Assembly (NCBI RefSeq): GCF_003050905.1
Contig: NZ_QAOT01000004.1
Reading direction: 5' to 3' (one strand)
From: Cereibacter_A azotoformans
GTDB lineage: Bacteria; Pseudomonadota; Alphaproteobacteria; Rhodobacterales; Rhodobacteraceae
Length of the DNA stretch: 64,000 nt
Position numbers and translations under genes: made by a program. Each line of letters starts with the position of its first letter. Positions within the stretch are counted from its first letter, which is position 1. The notes under the pieces were generated by a model. The model had not been told where the DNA came from and searched no databases. It saw only the letters and a list, made by a program, of their open reading frames with translations. Of this stretch, positions 33,776-42,002 are shown piece after piece.

Positions 33776-34555
33776 ATGGATCTGGGCATTCGCGGCCGCC
33801 GCGCGCTGGTCTGCGCCTCGTCGAAGGGTCTGGGGCTGGGCTGCGCGCGGGCGCTGGCCGAGGCTGGGGTCGATCTGGTGATGAACGCCCGAGGCGCCGA
33901 GGCGCTCGAGGCGGCGGCCGAGGATCTGCGCGCCCGCCACGGCGTCTCCATCACCACCATCGCCGCCGACATCGTCTCCGACGAGGGCCGGGCGCGGGTG
34001 CTGGAGGCGGCCGGATCGGTGGACATCCTCGTGACCAACGCCGGGGGGCCGCCGCCCGGCAATTGGGCCGACTGGACGCGCGACGACTTCATCCGCGCGC
34101 TCGACGCCAACATGCTGACGCCCATCGCGCTGATGACGGCGCTTCTGCCCGGCATGATCCACAAGGGCTGGGGTCGGGTGGTCAACATCACCTCGCAGTC
34201 GGTGCGGGCGCCCATTCCGGCGCTCGGGCTGTCGAACTCGGCGCGGGCGGGGCTGACGGGCTATGTCGCGGGCACCTCGCGGCAGGTCGCGCAGCACGGC
34301 GTCTGCATCAACAACCTCCTGCCGGGGATCCACGACACGGACCGGGCCGAGGCGCTCGATCGCAATGTGATGAAGGCGCAGGGCATCAGCTTTGACGAGG
34401 CCCGGGCGCAGCGGGCGGCCGCGATCCCGACCCGGCGCTACGGGCAGGCCGAGGATTTCGGCGCGGCCTGCGCCTTCCTCTGCTCGGAGCAGGCGCGCTT
34501 CATCGTGGGGCAGAACCTGCTGGTGGACGGCGGCGGCACCAACCTGACCGTCTGA
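33776..34555 (+). CDS. atypical SDR-family protein (3-oxoacyl-ACP reductase-like), catalytic Tyr and Lys replaced
   Basis: A 259-residue Rossmann-fold protein with cofactor motif ASSKGLGLGCA (residues 14-24), TNAGG (88-92) and the C-terminal RFIVGQNLLVDGGG of FabG-like reductases. Ser140 aligns with the catalytic Ser, but aligning NITSQS with the classical NISS places Ser153 and Arg157 where the Tyr and Lys of YxxxK belong. A divergent 3-ketoacyl-reductase-like SDR subgroup is known to have an altered active site. GGGAGAG supports the start at MDLGIRG. It is divergent from prfC with a 141 bp gap. Substrate unknown. Confidence 0.82.
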   Translation: MDLGIRGRRALVCASSKGLGLGCARALAEAGVDLVMNARGAEALEAAAEDLRARHGVSITTIAADIVSDEGRARVLEAAGSVDILVTNAGGPPPGNWADWTRDDFIRALDANMLTPIALMTALLPGMIHKGWGRVVNITSQSVRAPIPALGLSNSARAGLTGYVAGTSRQVAQHGVCINNLLPGIHDTDRAEALDRNVMKAQGISFDEARAQRAAAIPTRRYGQAEDFGAACAFLCSEQARFIVGQNLLVDGGGTNLTV

Positions 34556-34642
34556 GGCGTGCCGGCGGAGCCGCCCCAGGGGCGGGCGGCCCCGCGTGGC
34601 TAAGGGTTGAAATGGTCGCTGAAAGCGGCCAGAACCGTCCCG

Positions 34643-35758
34643 ATGGAAATGGTCGGACAGAGCGTGCGTCAACTCCCTCCCAGCCCCCCGCGCCTGAAGG
34701 TCGAGCATCTGACGCGCGCCTTCGGCGGCAGCCCCGTCGTCGAGGACGTGTCGCTCGAGGTGGCTGCGGGGCAGGTGGCCTGCCTCCTCGGCCCTTCGGG
34801 CTGCGGCAAGTCCACGACCCTGCGGATGATCGCGGGGGTCGAGCAGCCCGACAGCGGCCGCATCTGGTTCGACGGGCAGCCGGTGTCGGACGGCGGGCTC
34901 TTCCTGCCGCCCGAGGCGCGCTCGGTCGGCCTGATGTTTCAGGATTTCGCGCTCTTCCCGCACCTGACGGTCGCGCAGAACGTGGCCTTCGGCCTCCGCG
35001 GCGGTCGCGAGGAGAAGGACCGGCGGGTTGCCGAACTGCTCGAGAGGGTGAACCTCGCCGGATACGGGCGCAAGCACCCGCACCAGCTGTCGGGCGGTGA
35101 GCAGCAACGGGTGGCGCTGGCGCGGGCGCTGGCGCCAAGGCCCAAGGTCATGCTGATGGACGAGCCCTTTTCGGGTCTCGACAACCGGCTGCGCGACGGG
35201 ATCCGCGACACGACGCTCGAGATCCTGAAGGAGGAGGGGGCGGCGGTCCTGCTCGTGACGCACGAGCCCGACGAGGCCCTGCGGATGGCCGACGAGATCC
35301 TGCTCATGCGGGCCGGGCGGATCGTGCAGCGCGGCTCGCCCTACAACGTCTACAACGCGCCGGTGGATCGGGCGGCGGCGGCCTTCTTCTCGGACATCAA
35401 CGTGATCCACGGGATCTCGCGCGGGGCGCTGACCGAGACGCCCTTCGGCGAGTTCCTGACGCCGGGACATGCCGACGGGGCCGAGGTCGAGATCATCATC
35501 CGGCCCCAGCATCTCAGGATCGACTTCGACCGGAACGGGCGCGGGCCGAACCCGACGCCCGCCGAGGGCACGGCCGCACGGGGACGGGTGCTGCGGGCGC
35601 GTTTCCTCGGCCGCGAGAGCCTTGTCGAGTTCGAGATGGACAGCGACGGCTCGCGTCTGACGGCCTCGGTGCCGAACGTGTTCCTGCCCAGGCCCGGGAC
35701 GCCGCTCTGGCTGATGATCCGGCGCGACCGCTGCTTCGTCTTCCCGGCGCGCCGCTGA
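34643..35758 (+). CDS. ABC transporter ATP-binding protein (iron(III)/Opp-type FbpC-like), without permease
   Basis: Cytoplasmic ATPase of an importer-type ABC system. Walker A LGPSGCGKSTTL, Q-loop MFQDFALFPHLTV, signature LSGGEQQRVALARAL, Walker B VMLMDEPFSGLD and H-loop VTHEPDEALRMAD are all intact. A C-terminal ~120-residue regulatory domain with EIIIRPQHLRI resembles the OB-type domain of FbpC/PotA. No permease or binding protein is adjacent, so the substrate cannot be told. The start is uncertain: ATG at 34643 or 34649, or TTG at 34607. It follows the SDR gene on the same strand. Confidence 0.82.
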   Translation: MEMVGQSVRQLPPSPPRLKVEHLTRAFGGSPVVEDVSLEVAAGQVACLLGPSGCGKSTTLRMIAGVEQPDSGRIWFDGQPVSDGGLFLPPEARSVGLMFQDFALFPHLTVAQNVAFGLRGGREEKDRRVAELLERVNLAGYGRKHPHQLSGGEQQRVALARALAPRPKVMLMDEPFSGLDNRLRDGIRDTTLEILKEEGAAVLLVTHEPDEALRMADEILLMRAGRIVQRGSPYNVYNAPVDRAAAAFFSDINVIHGISRGALTETPFGEFLTPGHADGAEVEIIIRPQHLRIDFDRNGRGPNPTPAEGTAARGRVLRARFLGRESLVEFEMDSDGSRLTASVPNVFLPRPGTPLWLMIRRDRCFVFPARR

Positions 35759-35984
35759 CTGATATGCTGCCCGATCATTGCGTTGCGCGGGGAACTTCAT
35801 GCGATGAGCGAAGCCGCGGGCCGGTTCGGCGGCGCTTGCGGTCGCTCTGGGAACCTTGTGCGGGCGCAAGCACGGATACAAAAAAGACGGAGCCGCAGCG
35901 AAAGGGTCTTTGATCCGGGGGCGCGAACCAATAAATGGGGGCAGTGACGAAGCGAGGCCGCATGTCGGCCGCAGGAGACGCGAG

Positions 35985-36197
35985 ATGCTCAACAATATCG
36001 GTTTGCCCGGCCTGCTCCTCATCGCGGTGGTGGTGCTCGTGCTGTTCGGACGCGGCAAGGTGAGCTCGCTCATGGGCGAGGTTGGCAAGGGGATCAATGC
36101 CTTCAAGAAAGGCGTCAAGGAAGAGACCGCCGAGATCGAGAACCGCCCCGAGACGACGCGTGACGTGACGCCCGCCTCCGAGCGCGACAAGGTCTGA
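35985..36197 (+). CDS. tatA: Sec-independent protein translocase subunit TatA
   Basis: Forms the pore-like assembly of the twin-arginine translocase for folded proteins. The 70 residues have one N-terminal membrane helix (GLPGLLLIAVVVLVLF), the FGRGKVSSLMGEVGKG hinge and amphipathic helix, and an acidic tail. GCAGGAGACGCGAG gives a good ribosome-binding site. The open frame continues upstream without conservation. The 226 bp preceding gap (35759-35984) probably holds the tat promoter; I see no further gene there. Confidence 0.93.
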   Translation: MLNNIGLPGLLLIAVVVLVLFGRGKVSSLMGEVGKGINAFKKGVKEETAEIENRPETTRDVTPASERDKV

Positions 36198-36207
36198 TCG
36201 GCGCCCG

Positions 36208-36645
36208 ATGTTCGACATCGGCTGGAGCGAACTGCTCGTCATCGGCGTCGTGGCGCTGATCGTGGTGGGTCCCAAGGATCTTCCCGAAATGTTCCGCACG
36301 CTCGGCCGGATGACGGCCAAGGCCCGCAACATGGCGCGCGAGTTCCAGCGCGCGATGGAGGCGGCGGCGGACGAGACCGGCGTCAAGGACGTGGTGAAGG
36401 ACGTCAAGAACGCGACCTCGCCGCGCAGCATGGGTCTCGACGCGATCAAGGACGCGGCCGAACGGTTCGAGAAGTGGGACCCGATGAAGCCGCAGCCGTC
36501 CACGCCGAAGCCTCCGGCGCAGGCGGGCACGATCCCGGCGGCGCAGGCTCAGCAGGGGCCCGGGGCTGCAGCCGTGACGGCTCCGGCGGCCGCCGCACCC
36601 GCCGCGCAGGCGTCCGCGCCGGCCGATCGCAAGAGTGACGAATGA
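36208..36645 (+). CDS. tatB: Sec-independent protein translocase subunit TatB
   Basis: Receptor-complex partner of TatC. N-terminal membrane helix MFDIGWSELLVIGVVALIVVG followed by the invariant GPKDLPEMFRTLGR hinge and a long amphipathic helix. The last ~55 of 145 residues are Pro/Ala-rich and probably disordered. The ATG is 10 bases after tatA, and the stop overlaps tatC by four bases. Confidence 0.94.
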   Translation: MFDIGWSELLVIGVVALIVVGPKDLPEMFRTLGRMTAKARNMAREFQRAMEAAADETGVKDVVKDVKNATSPRSMGLDAIKDAAERFEKWDPMKPQPSTPKPPAQAGTIPAAQAQQGPGAAAVTAPAAAAPAAQASAPADRKSDE

Positions 36646-37505
36646 GCCGCGACACAAAAGACGACATCGACAGTTCCAGTGCTCCGCTGATCGAGCATCT
36701 GGCCGAACTCAGAACCCGGATCCTGATCTCGCTGGGCGCCTTCGTGGTGGCGATGCTGGTCGCCTTCACGGTCTGGAATCCGATCTTCAACTTCCTGACC
36801 CACCCGATCTGCGATGCGCTGGCCGCGCGCGGGCAGGATTGCGGGCTTGTCCTGATCAAGCTGCAGGAAGGCTTCTTCGTCGCCATCCGCATCTCGGTGA
36901 TGGGCGGCATCATGCTCTCCTTCCCGGTGATCGCCTGGCAGATGTGGCGGTTCGTGGCGCCGGGGCTCTACCGGAACGAGAAGGCCGCCTTCCTGCCGTT
37001 CCTGATCGCGTCGCCGATCATGTTCGTGCTGGGGGGGCTCTTTGCCTTCTATGTGGTGCTGCCGATCGCCTTCGACTTCTTCCTCGGCTTCCAGCAGTTC
37101 ATGACCGAACAGCCGGGTGCCGAGGGCGAGGAGGGCCGCCTGCCGCTCGCCGGCGTGGTGTTCCAGGGCTCGATGGAGCAGTATCTGGCGCTGACCTCGA
37201 ACTTCATCCTGGCCTTCGGCCTCTGCTTCCAGCTCCCTGTGTTGCTGACGCTGATGGGCAAGGCGGGGCTGGTCACCTCGCGCGGGCTGGGCTCGATGCG
37301 CAAATATGCGGTCGTGCTGATCCTTGCGGTGGCCGCCCTGGTCACGCCGCCGGACATGATGTCCCAGATGATCCTGTTCGGCGCGGTCTATCCGCTCTAC
37401 GAGATCTCGATCTTCCTGATCAAGCGGATGGAGCGCAAGCGCGAGGCCGAGCTGCGGGCGCAGGGCCTCTGGTTCGACGATGAGGAAGGGGACGGCGCGG
37501 CATGA
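36642..37505 (+). CDS. tatC: Sec-independent protein translocase subunit TatC
   Basis: Six-helix membrane protein that recognises twin-arginine signal peptides. The 287 residues include the N-terminal LIEHLAELRTRILISLGAF segment, the periplasmic loop FMTEQPGAEGEEGR region, FQLPVLLTLMGKAGLV and AALVTPPDMMSQMILFGAVYPLYEISI. The cytosolic C-terminus is charged. It overlaps the following ATPase gene by four bases. Confidence 0.95.
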   Translation: MSRDTKDDIDSSSAPLIEHLAELRTRILISLGAFVVAMLVAFTVWNPIFNFLTHPICDALAARGQDCGLVLIKLQEGFFVAIRISVMGGIMLSFPVIAWQMWRFVAPGLYRNEKAAFLPFLIASPIMFVLGGLFAFYVVLPIAFDFFLGFQQFMTEQPGAEGEEGRLPLAGVVFQGSMEQYLALTSNFILAFGLCFQLPVLLTLMGKAGLVTSRGLGSMRKYAVVLILAVAALVTPPDMMSQMILFGAVYPLYEISIFLIKRMERKREAELRAQGLWFDDEEGDGAA

Positions 37506-38338
37506 CGGACCCGCTGGAGCGGATCGCGGCGGCGCTCGAACGGATGAGCCCGCCGCCGATGCCGGCCCCCGATTTCGCCTCGGCCGACGCCTTTGCGTGG
37601 CACACCGCGCCGGACCGGCTCGAGCCGGTCGAGCGGGTGGCGCGGGTGGACCTTTCGCTTCTGGTGGGGGTCAACCGGGCGCGCGACATCCTGTTTGCGA
37701 ACACCGAGCATTTCGCCCGCGGCCTGCCGGCCAACAACGCGCTGCTCTGGGGCGCGCGTGGGATGGGAAAGTCCAGCCTTGTCAAGGCGATCCATGCCGC
37801 GGTTGTGGCGCGGGGCCTGCCGCTCAAGATCGTGGAGCTCAGCCGCGAGGATCTGCCCTCGGTCCAGCGGCTGCTCAAGCATCTGCGCTCGGCACCCTTC
37901 CGCTTCATCCTCTTCTGCGACGACCTGTCGTTCAGCCACGATGACCAGCATTACAAATCGCTCAAGGCGGTGCTGGACGGCGGGATCGAGGGGCGGCCCG
38001 AGAATGTGATCCTCTATGCGACCTCGAACCGCCGGCACCTCATGCCGCGCGACATGATCGAGAACGAGCGATCGACCGCGATCAGCCCCTCCGAAGCGGT
38101 GGAAGAGAAAGTGTCGCTCTCGGACCGCTTCGGGCTGTGGCTGGGCTTCCATCCGTGCTCGCAGGACGAATATCTCGAGATGATCCGCGGCTATTGCGCG
38201 GCGCACGGGCTGTGCGTCGCCGAGGAGGAACTGCGGGCCGAGGCGATCGAATGGCAGGCCACACGCGGCTCGCGTTCGGGGCGGGTGGCCTGGCAGTTCT
38301 TCACCGATCTCGCCGCGCGCCACGGCGTCGCGCTCTAG
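37502..38338 (+). CDS. DUF815-type AAA+ ATPase
   Basis: A 278-residue cytoplasmic P-loop ATPase. Walker A is LLWGARGMGKSSLVKAIH; Walker B is RFILFCDDLSF; and sensor-like YATSNRRHLMPRDM matches the DUF815 family. Function is not established for the family. It is coupled by ATGA to tatC; in many alphaproteobacteria the tat and surE genes are linked through serS, and here this gene occupies the space, though a related arrangement is plain in other Rhodobacterales as far as I recall. It ends in a strong terminator. Confidence 0.87.
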   Translation: MTDPLERIAAALERMSPPPMPAPDFASADAFAWHTAPDRLEPVERVARVDLSLLVGVNRARDILFANTEHFARGLPANNALLWGARGMGKSSLVKAIHAAVVARGLPLKIVELSREDLPSVQRLLKHLRSAPFRFILFCDDLSFSHDDQHYKSLKAVLDGGIEGRPENVILYATSNRRHLMPRDMIENERSTAISPSEAVEEKVSLSDRFGLWLGFHPCSQDEYLEMIRGYCAAHGLCVAEEELRAEAIEWQATRGSRSGRVAWQFFTDLAARHGVAL

Positions 38339-38365
38339 GGCAGCCGTGGGCTGAACCGACCGAGG

Positions 38366-38414
38366 AAAGACAAGGCGGCCGCGGAACATGACGTTCCGCG
38401 GCCGCCTTGTCTTT
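38366..38414. terminator. 22 bp perfect-stem bidirectional terminator
   Basis: Arms 38366-38387 and 38393-38414 are exact reverse complements (22 bp) around an ATGAC loop. The arms begin AAAGACAAGG and end CCTTGTCTTT, giving a T-rich flank in both directions. It separates the convergent tat-DUF815 unit and the nlpD-like gene, and is the strongest terminator in the window. Confidence 0.9.
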
Positions 38415-38435
38415 CAAGGGTCTGATCCGGCGCGA

Positions 38436-39665
38436 CTATTGCAGGTAGGGCATCGGGTCCACGCTTTCAAAGCCCTTGCGGACCTCGAAATGGACGAAGG
38501 GCGGATCGGCCGCGCGGACCACGGCGATCTGCTGGCCCCGCTTGACCGTTGCGCCCTTGGCGACCTTGATGCCGTCGATGTTGGCATAGACCGTGAGCAG
38601 ATTGTCCGGGTGCCGGATCACGAGGATCGGCACCTGATCGGTGTCCTGCGTGATGGCGGCGACCGTCCCGTCGGCCGCGGCGGCGACGGGGGTGCCGACG
38701 GCGGCCGAAATGTCGATGCCGTCGTTCTTCTTCTTCACATAGCCGCGGATGATCTTGCCTTGCACCGGGAAACCGAGCCTCGAGGCCGAGGCCGACGTCC
38801 GCTGCGCCCCGAGGTCGGGCGAGGCGGGCTGGTTGGCGGGCTTCGAGGCCGGGGTGGTCGACTCGGCCGGCAACGGCTTGGCGGCCGAGGGCGGTGTGGG
38901 CGTGGGCGAACCGACCCCCGGCACCGTGACAGGCGTCACGTTCGGCGCAGGCGCAGGCGCGGGCGGGGCCGCCGCGGCTGTCGGGATGATGAGATACTGG
39001 CCCTCCCGCACCCCCAGATCGGCGCCGAGACCGTTCCAGTCCGCCAGCGCCTTGGCCGAGACATTGTAGCTCCGCGCGATGGAATAGGCGGTCTCACCGC
39101 GCACGACCCGATGGCGCACGGGCTCGTCCGCCGTGCGCGGGGTCGCCGCAACAGGGGCGGGGGCGGCTGCGGAGGCCGGCGCTGCGGCCGGCACGGGCGC
39201 GCCGCTTCCGGCGCGGTCGAGGGCCGTGGTGGCGATGGCCGTCACATCGACGCTCGACGGGCTTGCCGTGGCCACGGGCGCGGCCATCACCGGGGCGGGC
39301 GCCATGGCCGGGGCGGCCGCAACCCGCTGCGGCAGGGCCACGACCTCGCCCGCCCGGAGCGGGTTCTGCGGGGCCAGCGCGTTGTAGCTGGCGACCTGCA
39401 CCGGATCGAGCCCGAGGCGCCCGGACAGGGAAGCCACCGTATCGCCTTGCCGCGCCACGGCGACCTGATAGTTCGGATAGGAGATCACGCCCCGATCGTC
39501 GGGGCGTGGCCGCGGTGCGGTGGCCGCGCGGGCGGCCTCGGAGGTGTTGAGCGCGCCGGGGCGACTGCGGAGGTCCCAGTCAAGCTCGGAGGTGTTGCAG
39601 GCGGCAAGGATGGTCAGCGTCGCCGTCATGCAGAGGGCACGCGCGAGCGGGGGTCGGTGGAACAT
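38436..39665 (-). CDS. nlpD: LysM/M23-domain lipoprotein, NlpD-like, degenerate peptidase
   Basis: A 409-residue outer-membrane lipoprotein, lipobox LAAC, expected to regulate cell-wall amidases at division. Two LysM peptidoglycan-binding domains (starting near YQVAVARQGDTVASLSGRLG and VRHRVVRGETAYSIARSYN) are separated by Ala/Pro linkers. The C-terminal M23 fold (GKIIRGYVKKKNDGIDIS to PFVHFEVRKG) lacks zinc ligands: Asn/Asp where HxxxD His is expected and Phe-Val-His where HxH is expected. That matches NlpD/EnvC-type activators rather than active endopeptidases. Follows surE-pcm as in the classical surE-pcm-nlpD order. Confidence 0.88.
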   Translation of the reverse strand: MFHRPPLARALCMTATLTILAACNTSELDWDLRSRPGALNTSEAARAATAPRPRPDDRGVISYPNYQVAVARQGDTVASLSGRLGLDPVQVASYNALAPQNPLRAGEVVALPQRVAAAPAMAPAPVMAAPVATASPSSVDVTAIATTALDRAGSGAPVPAAAPASAAAPAPVAATPRTADEPVRHRVVRGETAYSIARSYNVSAKALADWNGLGADLGVREGQYLIIPTAAAAPPAPAPAPNVTPVTVPGVGSPTPTPPSAAKPLPAESTTPASKPANQPASPDLGAQRTSASASRLGFPVQGKIIRGYVKKKNDGIDISAAVGTPVAAAADGTVAAITQDTDQVPILVIRHPDNLLTVYANIDGIKVAKGATVKRGQQIAVVRAADPPFVHFEVRKGFESVDPMPYLQ

Positions 39666-39686
39666 GCTCTGCCTCTCGTCTTGCAG

Positions 39687-39735
39687 TCCGGGTTGGTCCC
39701 GGAGCTTGTCATGCCTCCGGGTTGGTTCCCGAAGC
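39687..39735 (-). repeat. two imperfect direct repeats, each foldable, ahead of the nlpD-like gene
   Basis: TCCGGGTTGGTCCCGGAGC (39687-39705) and TCCGGGTTGGTTCCCGAAGC (39716-39735) differ by one inserted T and one substitution. Each can form a CCGGG/CCCGG-type hairpin. They lie in the 127 bp leader between pcm and the nlpD-like gene and may be a leader structure. Confidence 0.45.
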
Positions 39736-39792
39736 CGTGTCGGACGCCGCCGGCGCCGGTGATGCGATCCGGGCAGCAGGCCGGAGCGCCCG

Positions 39793-40452
39793 TCAGTCGG
39801 TCCCGATCCCTTCGATCAGCGGCACGAAGCGCACCGGGCGAAGTTCCTCGTAGTCGTAGCCCTGCTCGAGCCGCGTCACCTTGATCAGGTTCTGCACGGC
39901 GTCGGTCTGCCCGACCGGGACCACCATGATACCGCCGATCTTGAGCTGTGCCAACAGGGGCCCCGGCGGATCCTCGGCGGCGGCGGTGACGAGGATGCGG
40001 TCGAAGGGCGCCTGTTCCGGCAGGCCGAAACTGCCGTCGGCGGCCAGGGCGGTGATGTTGGTCAGCCCCAGCCGATGGAACAGCTCGGTCGCTTCCCGCA
40101 CCAGCCGCCGGTGGCGATCGACGGTGTAGACGCGGCGCGCAAGCTGGCTCAGGATCGCGGCCTGATAGCCCGATCCGGTTCCGATCTCGAGCACCTTGTC
40201 GCGCGGATTGATCGCCAGCGCCTGGCTCATCAGCCCCACGACCGAGGGCTGGCTGATGGTCTGGCCGCAGGCGATGGGAAGCGGCATGTCCTCGTAGGCG
40301 CGGTCGGCGAAGATGCCCCGGACGAAGGCGCCGCGGTCGATCCGCTCCATCGCGGCGAGCACGCGGGCATCGGTGACGCCGCGCGAGCGGACGGCGAACA
40401 GGAACCGCATCTTGCGCTCTGCCGGATCCTCCTCGTCCGGGCCTGCAGTCAT
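39793..40452 (-). CDS. pcm: protein-L-isoaspartate O-methyltransferase
   Basis: Repairs isoaspartyl damage in proteins using S-adenosylmethionine. The 219 residues include the Pcm signature [26 protein letters not shown] motif [19 protein letters not shown], and [24 protein letters not shown]. The stop of surE overlaps its start by four bases, so both are one transcription unit. A 127 bp spacer leads to the nlpD-like gene. Confidence 0.95.
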
Positions 40453-41234
40453 CCGATCAGCGCCTCCAGCTCCGCAAGCCGGTCGTGCGCGGTCAGGTCC
40501 GCACGCATCGGGGTGATCGAGATGTAGCCGTCGAGGTTCACGGCGGCGTCGGTGCCGGGCAGGGTGGGGCTGTGCTGCGCGCCGCCCCGGATCCAGAGGA
40601 AGCGGCGTCCCGAGGGGGACATGTGCGGCTCCACCCCGAAGGAGGTGTCGCGCCGGAAACCCTGCGCCGCGACGCGCTGGCCACGCACGCCGGCCGCAGG
40701 CTTGGGCGGGAAATTCACGTTGTAGAAAAGGCGATAGTCGCCGTCGTCCCAGAGCCCCTTTTCCAGAAGCAGCCGCACGATCCGCGCGCCATGGGTGCGG
40801 GCGCCTTCGAACGGATCGGCCAGCCCCTCGGTCTCGGGCCCGAGGAACTGCGACAGGGCGATGGCGGGCAGACCCTGCAGCGCGGCCTCGAGCGCGCCGC
40901 CGACCGTGCCGGAATAGAGGACATTCTCGGCCGAGTTGTTGCCCCGGTTCACGCCGGACAGCACGAGGTCCGGGCGGGCGCCCTGCAGCACGTCATAGAG
41001 CGCGGCGAGCACGCAGTCGGCCGGGCTGCCCTCCGCCGCATAGCGGCGCGGTGCCAGCTTGGCGATCATCATCGGATGGGTGTAGCTGATCGCGTGAGAG
41101 ACGCCCGACTGCTCGAAGGCGGGGGCAACCGTCCAGACCTCACCGTCAGGCCCGGCGAGGTCCCGCGCGATCCCCTCGAGCACCTCGAGCCCCGGAGCAT
41201 TGATGCCGTCGTCGTTGGTGATCAGGATGCGCAT
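40449..41234 (-). CDS. surE: 5'/3'-nucleotidase SurE
   Basis: Survival-associated metal-dependent nucleotidase acting on nucleoside monophosphates and polyphosphate. N-terminal [19 protein letters not shown] supplies the metal-binding Asp-Asp; [25 protein letters not shown] is the second active-site motif; AEGSPADCV is also typical. Length 261 is standard. First gene of the minus-strand surE-pcm-nlpD-like unit. Confidence 0.96.
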
Positions 41235-42002
41235 TGGGTTCTCTCTTTGCCGATCATCTGCTTAGACGAGCGGTGCGCGAGCGTAAAGCCGTGCACGACG
41301 GCCAGGCCGGCGCTGTGTCTTCAGGGCCCGCAAGATTGTCGGGAACCGTTCGACATGTGCGGTGTTGATCGCACGCTGCCTCACCGGACCTTCGGGTCCG
41401 GCGGGTGGCCTCATGCCCAAACCTTGATCGTCAACCGGAGATGCCGACTTGCTGCAGTGCGGGAAGAAACTGAATGCGGCCGCAGAAGCGAGGATCCGCC
41501 TGTGTGGTCTGCCGGATCTTGATCTTTCCGCGGCTTTCGCGGCGGCTGCGCCGAGGCGGGCCGCGGCGATGCCGCTCACCATCGCGTGCGGCGCGGTTCC
41601 TCTACCGAGGGGTGTCCGCAATACTTCCTTGGGTTGCGGTGGGTTGCAGGATTTCGACGGTGATGATCCACCATTCTACAGCTTGAAAAATGCGCGGAAT
41701 CATTGAGGATGGGAGGCACTTGGGGCGTGGCCGGGAATCGCATCCACCTAAAGGGGCAGCCCCGTAATCGTATTGCTTACAGGTCTCTCTTTTTCGCAGG
41801 TGCAGCAAGAATCCGCAGATGCACGATCGAGAAACCGCCCTCAAAATGGGCACGCCTTGACATATCGGCTGAAGCGAGGAAAATTGTTGTTCTAATTTGT
41901 ACAATATTCGACCCGGAAGACTTGGCACGACATGACTCAGCATTTTCTGGATTAAAGTCGGTCCGTGCCTGAGTGGCGACGCTCGAAAGCAACAGGTGTT
42001 TC
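41235..42002. other. 768 bp intergenic region: upstream of surE (minus) and of the exopolysaccharide operon (plus)
   Basis: No ORF here has coding character. A CCGGACC-TTCG-GGTCCGG hairpin with UUCG loop is at 41384-41401. From about 41640 the base composition becomes clearly AT-richer than its surroundings. TTGACA at 41857-41862 and TACAAT at 41900-41905 are candidate promoter elements but not well spaced with each other. A short direct repeat GGGTTGC-GGT-GGGTTGC is at 41631-41647. Likely the control region for the sugar transferase gene. Confidence 0.6.

Noticed and set aside
32030..36190. 1386-codon open frame on the minus strand continuing beyond prfC
   Set aside because: High GC keeps antisense frames open. 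Only the prfC part is conserved; upstream it is the shadow of the SDR, ABC ATPase and tat genes.
41602..41943. 113-codon minus-strand frame in the surE-exoY gap
   Set aside because: No similarity, no ribosome-binding site and irregular composition; treated as non-coding.
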